Shown: positions 27,026 to 35,411, counted from the first letter of the stretch. The stretch: DNA of 64,000 bases from Bradyrhizobium algeriense (GCF_003062295.1 NZ_PYCN01000019.1:62001-126000); one strand, 5' to 3'. Made by a program: numbers and translations. The notes: generated by a model from the letters alone, not told the origin.

Positions 27026-27272
27026 GGTCAGGCCTTTATTTCCCTGGATATTTCTTGAGCACTCGGCAGACTGACCGCTCGACGGTTCGCTGCCGACGCA
27101 AATCTGGCATCTTTCTGGGCAAATGGCACAAAAAAGTTGCAGGTAGAAGGGGAAAACATTTCCAGCTGGTGACGTCAATCACTGTACAGGCGGTAGGATC
27201 GTCCGCCAAAATACGGTTTCACCGCCAGCCACTCCGCCGGCTCCCCCATTTCCACGGCTCAAGGAAATAATA

Positions 27273-28154
27273 ATGTCGAACCGATCGTGGTTTTATGCAT
27301 CCAGCGGCCAGCAACAGGGCCCTTATCCGGAAGCCCAGCTTCGCGACCTCATTACCCGGGGCACGGTCAGCGCGGATACGTTGGTCTGGACCGAGGGGAT
27401 GTCGGGCTGGCAGCGGGCAGGAGACATTCCCGGCCTGGTACCCGGCGGATCCGGCCCGCCCGCTTTCGCGCAGCCCGGTGGCCCGCCACAAATGGCCGGA
27501 AGCTATAGCGGGGGCCCGCTGTCGATTGATTTCGGAATTCTGGAGTTTGTCTGGCGCAGCCTCGTACTCGTGATCGGCCTCATCTTCATCATCCCGGGAC
27601 CATGGGTCGTGGTGTGGTACGCAAAATGGTTCGTTCCGTGCGTCCAAGTGCCGGGACGGCCGAACCTCGGCTTCGCAGGCGAGCCGATGACGATCGTTCC
27701 CTGGTATTTCGGAGCCGCCGTCATCATTATCGGGGTTGCCCTGACCGGCATCGAGTGGCTCGGCAATCTGGTGAACATCGGCCAGCTGGTTCTCTACTGG
27801 CTTTTCCTGAAATGGTCTATCGCAAACCTTTCGTCCAATGGGCAGCCGCTCGGGCTCAGCTTCTCCGGTTCGGTGTGGGCTTATATCGGATGGTCCATTC
27901 TGGCCGTGATCTCCGTCATCACGATCGTCGGCTGGGCGTGGGTTTACGTCGCCTGGCTGCGATGGTTTTGTCGGAACATCGAGGGCACGCGGCGTGAAGT
28001 CCTCTTCATCGGCAGCGGGCTGGAGTTTCTGTGGCGCGCGATCGTGGCTGTGATCGGCTTCTTCTTCATCATCCCGATACCTTGGGTATATCGATGGATG
28101 TCGCAGTGGCTGGCGTCACAGACTGTTTTGGCGGAGCACGGCGCGACCGCGTAA
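27273..28154 (+). CDS. GYF_2 (DUF4339) domain membrane protein
   Basis: This 293-residue protein starts with a GYF_2 domain (about residues 5-55: WFYASSGQQQGPYPEAQLRD, then DTLVWTEGMSGWQRAGDI), a module thought to bind proline-rich partners. A Pro/Gly linker follows, then six or so membrane segments in which the motif 'LEF(V/L)WR...VIGxxFIIPxPWVxxW' occurs at residues near 90 and again near 250, suggesting an internal duplication. Function is unknown. It is divergent from glnK2; its stop is followed 3 bases later by the end of convergent tesB. Confidence 0.75.
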   Translation: MSNRSWFYASSGQQQGPYPEAQLRDLITRGTVSADTLVWTEGMSGWQRAGDIPGLVPGGSGPPAFAQPGGPPQMAGSYSGGPLSIDFGILEFVWRSLVLVIGLIFIIPGPWVVVWYAKWFVPCVQVPGRPNLGFAGEPMTIVPWYFGAAVIIIGVALTGIEWLGNLVNIGQLVLYWLFLKWSIANLSSNGQPLGLSFSGSVWAYIGWSILAVISVITIVGWAWVYVAWLRWFCRNIEGTRREVLFIGSGLEFLWRAIVAVIGFFFIIPIPWVYRWMSQWLASQTVLAEHGATA

Positions 28155-28157
28155 GCT

Positions 28158-29018
28158 TCACTTGCGCTGGCGCACCGAGCCTTCCTGGGCCACCGATGCT
28201 ACCAGCGTGCCGTCGGGCTTGAAGATCAGGCCGCGGGTCAATCCGCGGCCGTCTTGCGCGCTCGGCGAGTCCTGCGCGTAGAGCAGCCATTCGTCGGCGC
28301 GGAACGGCCGGTGAAACCACATCGCGTGATCGAGGCTCGCCGGCATCATCCGCTTGTCGAACAGGGTGCGGCCGTAGCGCGCCATCACCGCATCGAGCAG
28401 CGAGAAATCCGATGCATAGGCCAGCGCGCACAAATGCAGCGCGGGATCGTCGGGCAGCTTGGCTGCGGTGCGAATCCATACATGGATGCGCCCGTCGTCG
28501 ATCTTCTGGCCGAAATAGCGGCCGAGCTCGACCGGGCGCAGTTCGATCGGCCGGTCGGATTCGTAATAGCGGCGGATGAATTCCGGCATCTCCTTGAACA
28601 TCGGCTGCTTCGACACTTCTTCCGCCGTGAGTTTTTCCGGCGGCGGGACATCCGGCATCTTTTCCTGATGGTTGAACGCGCCTTCCTCTTCCGCATGGAA
28701 CGACACCATGATCGAGAAGATCGCGTTGCCGTGCTGGATCGCGGTGACGCGACGGGTCGAATAGCTCTTGCCGTCGCGCAGGCGTTCGACCTGATAGATG
28801 ATCGGGATCTGTGGATCGCCGGGCAGGATGAAATAGCAATGGATCGAATGCGGCAGGCGGCCCTCGACGGTGCGGCAGGCCGCGACCATCGCCTGTCCGA
28901 TCACCTGGCCGCCGAACACCCGCTGCCAGCTCGTCTTCGGGCTGTTGCCTCGGAACAGGTTCACCTCGAGCTGTTCGAGATCGAGGATGGAAATCAGGTC
29001 AATCAGGCCCTTGGACAT
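28158..29018 (-). CDS. tesB: Acyl-CoA thioesterase II
   Basis: This 286-residue double-hotdog thioesterase hydrolyses acyl-CoA to free acid and CoA. The N-terminal hotdog has QRVFGGQVIGQAMVAA and HSIHCYFILPGD. The C-terminal hotdog carries the catalytic triad regions SLDHAMWFHRPF (Asp), DGRGLTRGLIF (Thr) and VASVAQEG (Gln), matching TesB of E. coli. Length is standard. It is alone on its strand and convergent with the GYF_2 gene. Confidence 0.95.
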   Translation of the reverse strand: MSKGLIDLISILDLEQLEVNLFRGNSPKTSWQRVFGGQVIGQAMVAACRTVEGRLPHSIHCYFILPGDPQIPIIYQVERLRDGKSYSTRRVTAIQHGNAIFSIMVSFHAEEEGAFNHQEKMPDVPPPEKLTAEEVSKQPMFKEMPEFIRRYYESDRPIELRPVELGRYFGQKIDDGRIHVWIRTAAKLPDDPALHLCALAYASDFSLLDAVMARYGRTLFDKRMMPASLDHAMWFHRPFRADEWLLYAQDSPSAQDGRGLTRGLIFKPDGTLVASVAQEGSVRQRK

Positions 29019-29042
29019 GATGGTGGCGCTTTCAATTTCGGG

Positions 29043-29137
29043 GTCATTCCGGGGCGGCGCCTCGAAGAGGCGAACCCGGAATCTCGTGCCAAAACCTCTG
29101 GATTCCGGGTTCGCGCCGGCGCGCGCCCCGGAATGAC
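29043..29137. repeat. Intergenic palindromic repeat (CATTCCGG type)
   Basis: The ends 'gtcattccggggcg' and 'cgccccggaatgac' are complementary, and internal segments 'cgaacccggaatc' and 'gattccgggttcg' also pair. This is the same family as the element between parA and parB at 5490. It fills the gap between divergent tesB and the hydroxylase gene. Confidence 0.85.
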
Positions 29138-29230
29138 GGTCAGCTTAAGTACCTTGTTTCTCGGCCCTGTTTCGCCCAGCTAATATCAGGTAGCAAGCGT
29201 AGTCTGACGAAGTAACCGGGCAAGGACCGC

Positions 29231-30451
29231 ATGGCGGCACAGCGAAGTATTGTCATCTGCGGCGGCGCCTTTGTCGGGCTGGCGCTGGCGCTGGCGTTCC
29301 GCCAGGGCCTTGGCAAGGATATTCCCGTGATCGTGGCCGATCCGGCCCTGGCGGTGCGGCCGAGCCGCGATCCGCGAGCGACCGCCATTGTGGCCGCGTG
29401 CCGGCGGTTGTTCGAGGCGCTCGGCGTCTGGGACCAGGTGGCGGCCGATTCGCAAGCCATCCTCGACATGGTCGTCACCGATTCCAAACTGGAGGATGCC
29501 ACCCGTCCGGTGTTCCTGACCTTTGCCGGCCATGTCGAACCCGGCGAACCCTTCGCCCACATGGTCGAAAACCGCCGGCTGATCGATGCGCTGGTGGCCC
29601 GCGCCGAGGCTGAAGGCGTCGATCTCCGCGCCACGGCGGTCTCTGGCTACGATTCGCGTTCCGATGGCGTCACCGTGACGCTTGCCGATGGCCAGATCAT
29701 CGAAGCAAGCCTGCTGGTTGCCGCAGACGGCGCGCGCTCAAAACTGCGCGAGCGCGCCGGCATCGCCACCCATGGCTGGGACTACGATCAATCCGGCATC
29801 GTCGTCACCGTCGGCCACGAGCGGGATCATCACGGCCGCGCCGAAGAGCATTTTCTCCCGGCGGGGCCATTCGCGATCCTGCCGCTGACTGGAAAGCGCT
29901 CGTCGCTGGTGTGGACCGAGGATCGCGCCGAGGCCGCACGCATCACCGCGCTCGGCGAAGCCGAATTCCACGATGAACTCGAGAAGCGCTTCGGGCTGCA
30001 CCTCGGCGAGATCAAGGCGCTCGACAAGCCGCGCGCGTTTCCGCTCGGCTATTTCGTTGCGCGCTCATTCATTGCCGAGCGGCTGGCGCTGGTCGGCGAC
30101 GCCGCGCACGTCATTCATCCGATCGCGGGGCAGGGCCTCAACATGGGCCTGAAGGACATCGCGGCGCTGGCCGAAGTCGTGGTCGATGCGGCGCGGCTCG
30201 GCATCGATCCCGGGCAGGCCGACGTGCTCGACCGCTACCAGCGCTGGCGGCGCTTCGACACCATGGCGATGGGGATTGCCACCAATTCGCTGAACTTCCT
30301 GTTCTCGAACGAATCGACGCTGCTGCGCACCGTACGTGATATCGGGCTTGGCCTCGTCGATCGCGCGCCGCCGCTGAAGAGCCTGTTCATCCGCCAGGCC
30401 GCGGGGCTGTCGGGCGAAGTGCCGCGGCTGCTGAAGGGCGAGGCGCTGTAG
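29231..30451 (+). CDS. UbiH/UbiF-type FAD-dependent hydroxylase
   Basis: This 406-residue class A flavoprotein monooxygenase is likely to hydroxylate a ubiquinone precursor ring. The N-terminal FAD motif is modified: CGGAFVGLALALAF. The NADPH/FAD DG motif is ADGARSKLR, and the second FAD motif is LVGDAAHVIHPIAGQGLNMGLKD, a close match to the COQ6/UbiH signature. Which ring position it acts on (C5, C6 or C1) cannot be decided from sequence. It runs toward Trm112, separated by a palindromic repeat. Confidence 0.88.
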   Translation: MAAQRSIVICGGAFVGLALALAFRQGLGKDIPVIVADPALAVRPSRDPRATAIVAACRRLFEALGVWDQVAADSQAILDMVVTDSKLEDATRPVFLTFAGHVEPGEPFAHMVENRRLIDALVARAEAEGVDLRATAVSGYDSRSDGVTVTLADGQIIEASLLVAADGARSKLRERAGIATHGWDYDQSGIVVTVGHERDHHGRAEEHFLPAGPFAILPLTGKRSSLVWTEDRAEAARITALGEAEFHDELEKRFGLHLGEIKALDKPRAFPLGYFVARSFIAERLALVGDAAHVIHPIAGQGLNMGLKDIAALAEVVVDAARLGIDPGQADVLDRYQRWRRFDTMAMGIATNSLNFLFSNESTLLRTVRDIGLGLVDRAPPLKSLFIRQAAGLSGEVPRLLKGEAL

Positions 30452-30457
30452 TTTCTC

Positions 30458-30537
30458 GTAGCCCGGATGGAGCGAAGCGAAATCCGGGAGCAAGCGGGAT
30501 GAAAGACCCGGATTGCGCTACGCTCCATCCGGGCTAC
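30458..30537. repeat. Intergenic palindrome, GTAGCCCGGATGGAGCGAAGCG type
   Basis: The left arm 30458-30487 and right arm 30507-30537 (ending 'ctccatccgggctac') pair over about 30 bases with a few mismatches. This is the simple, module-free form of the elements at 41755 and 55000. It lies six bases after the hydroxylase stop, between convergent genes. Confidence 0.88.
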
Positions 30538-30553
30538 GCGTGACGTCTTTCCC

Positions 30554-30751
30554 TCAATCGATCTTCCGCGCCTCTTCCGGCAGCATGATCGGGATGCCGT
30601 CGCGGATCGGGTAGGCGAGCTTGGCCGAGCGCGAGATCAGTTCCTGCCGGGTCGAATCGAACTCGAGCGGACCCTTGGTGACCGGGCAGACCAGGATCTC
30701 AAGCAGCTTCGGATCGACGGTGCTGTCGAGGCGTTCGGGCGTGGCGTTCAT
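30554..30751 (-). CDS. Trm112-family (UPF0434) small protein
   Basis: This 65-residue protein has the core LLEILVCPVTKGPLEFD and AYPIRDGIPIMLPEEARKI, diagnostic of bacterial Trm112/YcaR-like proteins. Eukaryotic Trm112 activates methyltransferases; the bacterial role is not well defined. In many Alphaproteobacteria it sits directly behind a thioredoxin-like gene and a LON-domain gene. Here those two lie 4 kb away at 34737-36375, with other genes between. Confidence 0.9.
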   Translation of the reverse strand: MNATPERLDSTVDPKLLEILVCPVTKGPLEFDSTRQELISRSAKLAYPIRDGIPIMLPEEARKID

Positions 30752-30816
30752 TTGCTGTCTCCGGCTAGGCGGTGGTCCTTAGCATACCGGACCGGGCCTG
30801 CAACTGTGCGGACTAT

Positions 30817-30880
30817 AGCGTTTTCGAGCGAAGCGGATTCCGGTTCGCGTAAAGAAAGCGCGTCAAAACAAAAGGCTCTA
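30817..30880. repeat. Dispersed repeat (GCGTTTTCGAGCGAAG type) at the TetR 3' end
   Basis: The segment 'agcgttttcgagcgaagcgg' followed by 'attccggttcgcgtaaagaaagcg' and 'cgtcaaaacaaaaggctcta' resembles a repeat that I recall as common in Bradyrhizobium intergenic DNA. Its last bases include the TAG stop of the TetR gene. Recognition is from memory and needs a genome-wide copy count. Confidence 0.5.
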
Positions 30881-31414
30881 GCGCTGGGCCATTTGCAACA
30901 TTTCGTCGAGCACGGCCTGTTGCCGCGCCTTCGGCAAGGCCTGGTCCGATAGCGCGTAGCCGAGAAACGCCCAATAGAGGAGTTGGGTGCGGGCGCGGGC
31001 CACTTCCGCCGGCAAGCCGGACTGCAACAAAAGGTTTTCGACATAGCTCAGCCGCCGCCGGTCAATCGCCTGGACGGCGGCGCGCGCGGCGGGATCGACG
31101 CTGGCCCAGGTGCGGACCGCCTTCTCCAGCGTCAGCTTTTCGCTAAATACCCGCCCCAGCAGCACCGCCAGCGGGTCTTCATCTTTCGCGGCGGCTTCGA
31201 CATTGGCGATGATCTGCTCGGCGGCCACCTCGCGCCAATGCGCGAGGACGGCGGCATGGAACGCGTTGATATCGGCGAAATGCCAGTAAAAGCTGCCGCG
31301 CGAGACCCCCATCGCCTTCGCCAGAGGTTCCGCCTTCAGGGCCGTGAAACCCTTCTGCGCCAGCGTCTTGAGGCCCTGATCGAGCCAGTCCTTGGCCGAG
31401 AGTTGATCGCTCAT
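30878..31414 (-). CDS. TetR/AcrR-family transcriptional repressor
   Basis: This 178-residue regulator has an N-terminal helix-turn-helix (FTALKAEPLAKAMGVSRGSFYWHFADINAF) and an all-helical ligand domain. The start at ATG 31414 (MSDQLSAKDW) is normal for the family. The gene is divergent from a small membrane protein, and two near-identical palindromes lie between them. It therefore probably represses itself and the membrane-protein gene. The inducer is unknown. A longer open frame upstream would run through the operators and is rejected. Confidence 0.9.
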   Translation of the reverse strand: MSDQLSAKDWLDQGLKTLAQKGFTALKAEPLAKAMGVSRGSFYWHFADINAFHAAVLAHWREVAAEQIIANVEAAAKDEDPLAVLLGRVFSEKLTLEKAVRTWASVDPAARAAVQAIDRRRLSYVENLLLQSGLPAEVARARTQLLYWAFLGYALSDQALPKARQQAVLDEMLQMAQR

Positions 31415-31435
31415 GGTCGTTCCCGCAATACCGCA

Positions 31436-31453
31436 CCATACACTGCTGTATTG
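31436..31453. promoter_or_regulatory. TetR operator 1 (candidate)
   Basis: CCATACACTGCTGTATTG is an imperfect palindrome and matches operator 2 at 16 of 18 positions. It overlaps the start of a TTGACA -35 box (31451-31456) for the rightward promoter and lies 22 bases before the TetR start codon. Confidence 0.75.
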
Positions 31454-31479
31454 ACAAGGACCAGCGCATGCTGGCATAA

Positions 31480-31497
31480 CCATACAGTGCTGTATGG
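31480..31497. promoter_or_regulatory. TetR operator 2 (candidate)
   Basis: CCATACAGTGCTGTATGG has perfect eight-base half-sites around a TG centre. Its start is 44 bases from that of operator 1. It covers the region just after the rightward -10 (CATAAC, 31475-31480) and touches the ribosome site of the membrane-protein gene. Confidence 0.8.
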
Positions 31498-31505
31498 AGG
31501 GTCCG

Positions 31506-31856
31506 ATGCGCGATCTCTTGCTGCAATGTTCCGGCCTCGCCGCAATCGCGGTGGCGCTGATCCACAGCGTGCTCGGCGAAACCAAGGTATTCGCGCGGGC
31601 GACCATCGAGCCGGCGCGGCTGCGCACGCTGATCCACTTGGTCTGGCACGCCGGCACCGTGGCGTGGATCGGTGGCGGCGTGCTGCTGCTCGCCGCGCCC
31701 TGGATGGAATCGGAGCCGGCGCGGCACTGGATCATCGTCACGGTCGCTTGCGTGTTCGGCTTCGCCGCGTTCGCCAATGCCTGGGCGACGCGCGGCAAAC
31801 ATTTTGGCTGGATGGCGCTGAGCGCGGTGGTAGCGATGGCGGTCGCGGGATATTAG
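31506..31856 (+). CDS. Small four-helix membrane protein under TetR control
   Basis: This 116-residue protein is almost wholly hydrophobic, with four predicted helices (CSGLAAIAVALIHSVLGE, LIHLVWHAGTVAWIGGGVLL, HWIIVTVACVFGFAAFANAW, FGWMALSAVVAMAVAGY). A histidine in helix 1 and another in helix 2 are notable. The start ATG 31506 has GGAGGG upstream; an ATG at 31494 lies inside operator 2 and is less likely. Function is unknown. The divergent TetR gene and shared operators suggest a small stress- or drug-induced membrane protein. Confidence 0.78.
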   Translation: MRDLLLQCSGLAAIAVALIHSVLGETKVFARATIEPARLRTLIHLVWHAGTVAWIGGGVLLLAAPWMESEPARHWIIVTVACVFGFAAFANAWATRGKHFGWMALSAVVAMAVAGY

Positions 31857-31872
31857 CCGGCGCGGCCCCCCG

Positions 31873-32061
31873 GCCTCACCGAGGCGCAAATGTCGGTTGC
31901 CGGTATCTTTCCGTGGACTCGCCGGCTCTCCGGAACGGGGGGATGGCCCCCAAGCTCCCGTACGAATACGGGGGTCGTGTTGCCGGCGCGCTGCGCAACA
32001 CTCTTTGCCTTTGGAGTCATTACGCAAATGGCCTTTACGTCCCGGTAGGCATGCAACCGGG
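31873..32061. other. Hairpin-rich, possibly structured RNA region before the MHYT gene
   Basis: No convincing gene is present between 31857 and 32133. Several stems follow one another: GCCTC/GAGGC (31873/31881), GGGGG/CCCCC (31938/31947), CCCGTA/TACGGG with tetraloop CGAA (31957-31972), GTGTTGC/GCAACAC (31977/31995), TTTGC/GCAAA (32004/32024) and CCCGGT/ACCGGG (32041/32056). The strand is undetermined. It could be a 5' leader of the downstream c-di-GMP gene, an independent small RNA, or a repeat element. Short frames through it look random. Confidence 0.45.
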
Positions 32062-32133
32062 CACTGCATGAAATTAACGCGATGAAAGTTCTAACCAGAC
32101 AACCGTGGACGGATATGACGATGGACCAACGCC

Positions 32134-34656
32134 ATGTTCCGTATTTTTACGTGCCTTACGGGTGAGCACGATTGGCGGCTTGTTTTGCTCGCTGGTCTGG
32201 TTTGCTTCGTTGCAAGCATTGTTGCCGTCACCATTTTTCATCGCGCCGTCGCATCCCAAGCAAGGACGCGCCTGATCTGGATCGCAATTGCCGGCGCGGC
32301 GATCGGATACGGGATCTGGGCGACACATTTCATCGCCATGCTCGCTTATGAGCCTGGCGTTTCAACCGGGTACGGCATTGCCTTGACGGCGTCGTCGCTC
32401 GCCGCGGCGATGATCTTGACTTCCAGCGGACTTGGCTTTGCCGCCAGCGATCCCGGCCGGTGGCGCGCCCCGGTCGGCGGCATGATTATCGGAGCGGGCA
32501 TTGCGAGCATGCACTATCTTGGCATGTGGGCACTCGAAGTGCCCGGCCGCGTGAGTTGGTCACTGGATCTCGTGTTGGCATCCATCGCTCTCGGCATGTT
32601 CTTCGGCTATGCGGCGCTGACAATCGCAACACGATACAACAACAGAGGGGGAACGGTTGCTGCTGCTCTCTTGCTCACGCTGGCCATCGTCTCGCATCAT
32701 TTCACGGCGATGGGTGCGGTGCAGATCGCTCCCGACCCGACGCGAGCGACCGACGCGTTATCGCTTTCTCCCGCCTTCCTCGCGCTGATGATTGCCGGCG
32801 TGGCCTTGTCGGTGCTCGGGATGAGCCTTGTTGGCGTGCTGGCTGATCGCCGTCTTGCCAACAGGACGCGCAAATTCGAAGAAATCATCAGCCAGTTGTC
32901 GCTCGCCCGGCTGGAGGTTGAAGCATCACAAAGAGAATTGCAGGAACAGAAACTCCGACTGGATACGGCCATCAACAACATGGGTGAGGGCCTCTGCATG
33001 TTCGATGCAGAGAAGCAGCTTGTCGTATGCAACGATCGCTATGCCAAAATGTACCAGCTGTCGCCGGAACTGTTGAAGGCGGGAACGCCGCATCACGAAA
33101 TCATCAAGCACCGGATTGCGAGCGGCATCCTCAAGGGCGAAACGAACGACAGCGCCGCGAAGCGGTTGATCTCGACATTGAATGCGTTGCCGCCGGACGC
33201 AACCACGAGCAGGGTCGACGAACTTGCGGATGGCCGACTGATTTGCGTTACCCGACAACCAATGCCAGGCGGCGGGTGGGTGGCAACGCACGTCGACGTC
33301 ACCGAGCAGCGGCGCTCCGAAGCCAGGATCATCCATATGGCCCAGCATGACGCGCTGACAGAGCTGCCAAATCGAGTGCGGCTGAGAGTGCGCATGGATC
33401 ACGCCCTTGCAATCACCCGCGAGGGCGGGTCCGGCCTTGCCGTGTTGATGCTCGATCTCGATCGCTTCAAGGAAGTCAACGACACGCTCGGTCATCCGAC
33501 TGGCGACAAGCTGCTGCAAGCCGTCGCCGCGCGGCTGCTCGAATGCGTCCGCGAGACGGCCCTGATTGCACGGCTGGGCGGCGACGAGTTCGCCGTTATC
33601 GACTACGTGACCAATCCTGTCGTCGAAGCCACGGCCCTCGCCGAGAAAATCAGCCACGCGCTTTGCGAGCCTTTCGACCTTGGCGACCATCAGGTGACCA
33701 TCGGCACCAGCATCGGCATTGCCATTGCGCCACGCGACGGAACCAATCCCGACGAGATCATGAAGAGCGCGGATCTCGCGCTCTATTCCGCCAAGAGCGG
33801 CGGACGCGGCTCATTCCGCTTCTTCGAACCCGAGCTGGACCAACTCATGCGTGCGCGGCGCAACCTGGAGCGCGACATGCGTGAAGCGCTTGCCAAGGGT
33901 GAATTCGAACTCCACTACCAGCCGATCATCAACGCGGCGAGCGGCGAACCTAGCGGCTTCGAGGCGCTCTTGCGCTGGCATCATCCGCAGCGCGGTTTGA
34001 TCATGCCGGCCGAATTTATTCCGCTGGCGGAAGAAACAGGCCTGATCGTGCCGATTGGGGAATGGGTGTTGAGGACCGCCTGTACCGAGGCGGCAAAATG
34101 GCCCGCCGACCTCAAGATCGCAGTAAATCTGTCGCCCGCTCAGTTCAGAAGCAAGGAGCTGGTCTCGACCATCGTGGGCGCTCTGGCGAATTCGGGAATT
34201 GCGCCACAAAGACTCGAACTCGAGGTCACCGAGACGGTCACCATGCATGACAGCGAGGCGGTGCTCGCTGCGCTCGATCAGCTGCATAGACTGGGAGTGC
34301 GAGTAGCCCTGGACGATTTTGGTACCGGCTATTCATCACTAAGCCTTCTTCAGAAGTTTCCGTTCGACAAAATCAAGGTCGATCGAAGCTTCGTCAGCGC
34401 ATTGTCGGATGCAAAAGAGGAATCACGCCTGATCGCACGCGCGGTGGTCCGCTTCGCTGTCAGTCTCGGCAGGACGACGACGGCTGAAGGGGTCGAAACG
34501 AAGGAGCAGCTGGAAATCCTTCGTGCGGACGCGTGCACTGAAATGCAGGGCTATTACCTTGGCAGACCGATGGATGGCGCCAAAGTTCTTACAATGCTGC
34601 GCGCGCACCCTCAAACTGGCAGACGGCGTAGGCCTGTCAGGAGCGTGGCGCGCTGA
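32134..34656 (+). CDS. MHYT-PAS-GGDEF-EAL cyclic di-GMP signalling protein
   Basis: This 840-residue protein begins with a seven-helix MHYT sensor domain. Repeats of its signature appear as THFIAM near residue 64, MHYLGM near 126 and SHHFTAM near 190; such domains are proposed to bind copper and sense gases or redox. A coiled segment and PAS-like region (about 270-400) follow. The GGDEF domain has an intact GGDEF at 482-486, but its inhibitory site is degenerate (RETA instead of RxxD). The EAL domain keeps EAL at 610-612 and DDFGTGYSS at 727, so phosphodiesterase activity is expected. Net direction of c-di-GMP turnover is unknown. The ribosome site is weak. Confidence 0.93.
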   Translation: MFRIFTCLTGEHDWRLVLLAGLVCFVASIVAVTIFHRAVASQARTRLIWIAIAGAAIGYGIWATHFIAMLAYEPGVSTGYGIALTASSLAAAMILTSSGLGFAASDPGRWRAPVGGMIIGAGIASMHYLGMWALEVPGRVSWSLDLVLASIALGMFFGYAALTIATRYNNRGGTVAAALLLTLAIVSHHFTAMGAVQIAPDPTRATDALSLSPAFLALMIAGVALSVLGMSLVGVLADRRLANRTRKFEEIISQLSLARLEVEASQRELQEQKLRLDTAINNMGEGLCMFDAEKQLVVCNDRYAKMYQLSPELLKAGTPHHEIIKHRIASGILKGETNDSAAKRLISTLNALPPDATTSRVDELADGRLICVTRQPMPGGGWVATHVDVTEQRRSEARIIHMAQHDALTELPNRVRLRVRMDHALAITREGGSGLAVLMLDLDRFKEVNDTLGHPTGDKLLQAVAARLLECVRETALIARLGGDEFAVIDYVTNPVVEATALAEKISHALCEPFDLGDHQVTIGTSIGIAIAPRDGTNPDEIMKSADLALYSAKSGGRGSFRFFEPELDQLMRARRNLERDMREALAKGEFELHYQPIINAASGEPSGFEALLRWHHPQRGLIMPAEFIPLAEETGLIVPIGEWVLRTACTEAAKWPADLKIAVNLSPAQFRSKELVSTIVGALANSGIAPQRLELEVTETVTMHDSEAVLAALDQLHRLGVRVALDDFGTGYSSLSLLQKFPFDKIKVDRSFVSALSDAKEESRLIARAVVRFAVSLGRTTTAEGVETKEQLEILRADACTEMQGYYLGRPMDGAKVLTMLRAHPQTGRRRRPVRSVAR

Positions 34657-34736
34657 ACGAGCCGTCAAGCGGATGGTAGCTGTGCTTGGACCATCGCAAG
34701 GCGTCTAACCAAACTGCTCAGGCAGAGGCTTAGCGG

Positions 34737-35411
34737 CTACTGCAGACCGGTGTCGCCGCTGGTGCGCTTCTTGGCGAGGTCCATTTCGGTCACCGCGATC
34801 AGGATCTCGGCGCGGGTTTTCAGGTCGGGCGCCTCCAGCATCGCCTGCTTCTCCGCCGGGCCATAGGGCGACATCATGGCGAGCGCGTTGACCAGCGCCT
34901 CGTTCGGCGCGCTCTCGATGCCTTCCCAATCCACCTTCAGATTGTTGGCTTCGAGAAAATCGGTCAGCACGTCGAGCAAGGCCGTGCGGTCGACCGCTTC
35001 TTCGCCCTTGCGTGCAACGAAATCGTCGGCGTAGGGAAAGAAATCCACCTTGCATTGCCGGTACGCGGTCAGTGCCGAGATTTCCTCGACCACCCTGAAG
35101 CGCGCGACGCCGGTCAGTTCCAGAATGTAGCGGCCGTCACCGGATTCGGCGAGTTGCGTGATGCGGCCGACGCAGCCGACCCGGAACAGCTCCGGCCTTA
35201 CCTCGTCCCTGCTGCGGGAACTATCCGGCTGGATCATCCCGATCAGCCGGTGACCGTCGCGTAGCGCGTCATCCACCATCGCCAGATAGCGCGGCTCGAA
35301 AATATTGAGCGGCATCTGGCCGCGCGGCAGCAGCAGCGCGCCCGGCAACGGAAACACCGGAATGATTTCGGGAAGCTCGCCGGGTCCGCGGTATTCGGCA
35401 TTGATCGGCAT
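34737..35411 (-). CDS. LON substrate-binding domain protein
   Basis: This 224-residue protein is a stand-alone LON N-terminal-like domain without ATPase or protease parts. Typical segments are IPVFPLPGALLLPRGQMPLNIFEPRY, RLIGMIQPD and the GCVGRITQLAESGDGRYILELTGVARFRV region. Stand-alone LON-domain proteins are widespread but have no established function. It follows the CnoX gene by 40 bases on the same strand, so the two are probably co-transcribed and may share a role in protein quality control. Confidence 0.92.
   Translation of the reverse strand: MPINAEYRGPGELPEIIPVFPLPGALLLPRGQMPLNIFEPRYLAMVDDALRDGHRLIGMIQPDSSRSRDEVRPELFRVGCVGRITQLAESGDGRYILELTGVARFRVVEEISALTAYRQCKVDFFPYADDFVARKGEEAVDRTALLDVLTDFLEANNLKVDWEGIESAPNEALVNALAMMSPYGPAEKQAMLEAPDLKTRAEILIAVTEMDLAKKRTSGDTGLQ

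Noticed and set aside
27124..27141. Sigma-54-like TGGCAC...TTGCA on the plus strand before the GYF_2 gene
   Set aside because: The GG and GC dinucleotides are separated by 12 bases instead of the required 10.
30983..32071. A plus-strand open frame of 362 codons across the TetR locus
   Set aside because: It is antisense to TetR, crosses both operators and the small membrane-protein gene out of frame, and has no family features.
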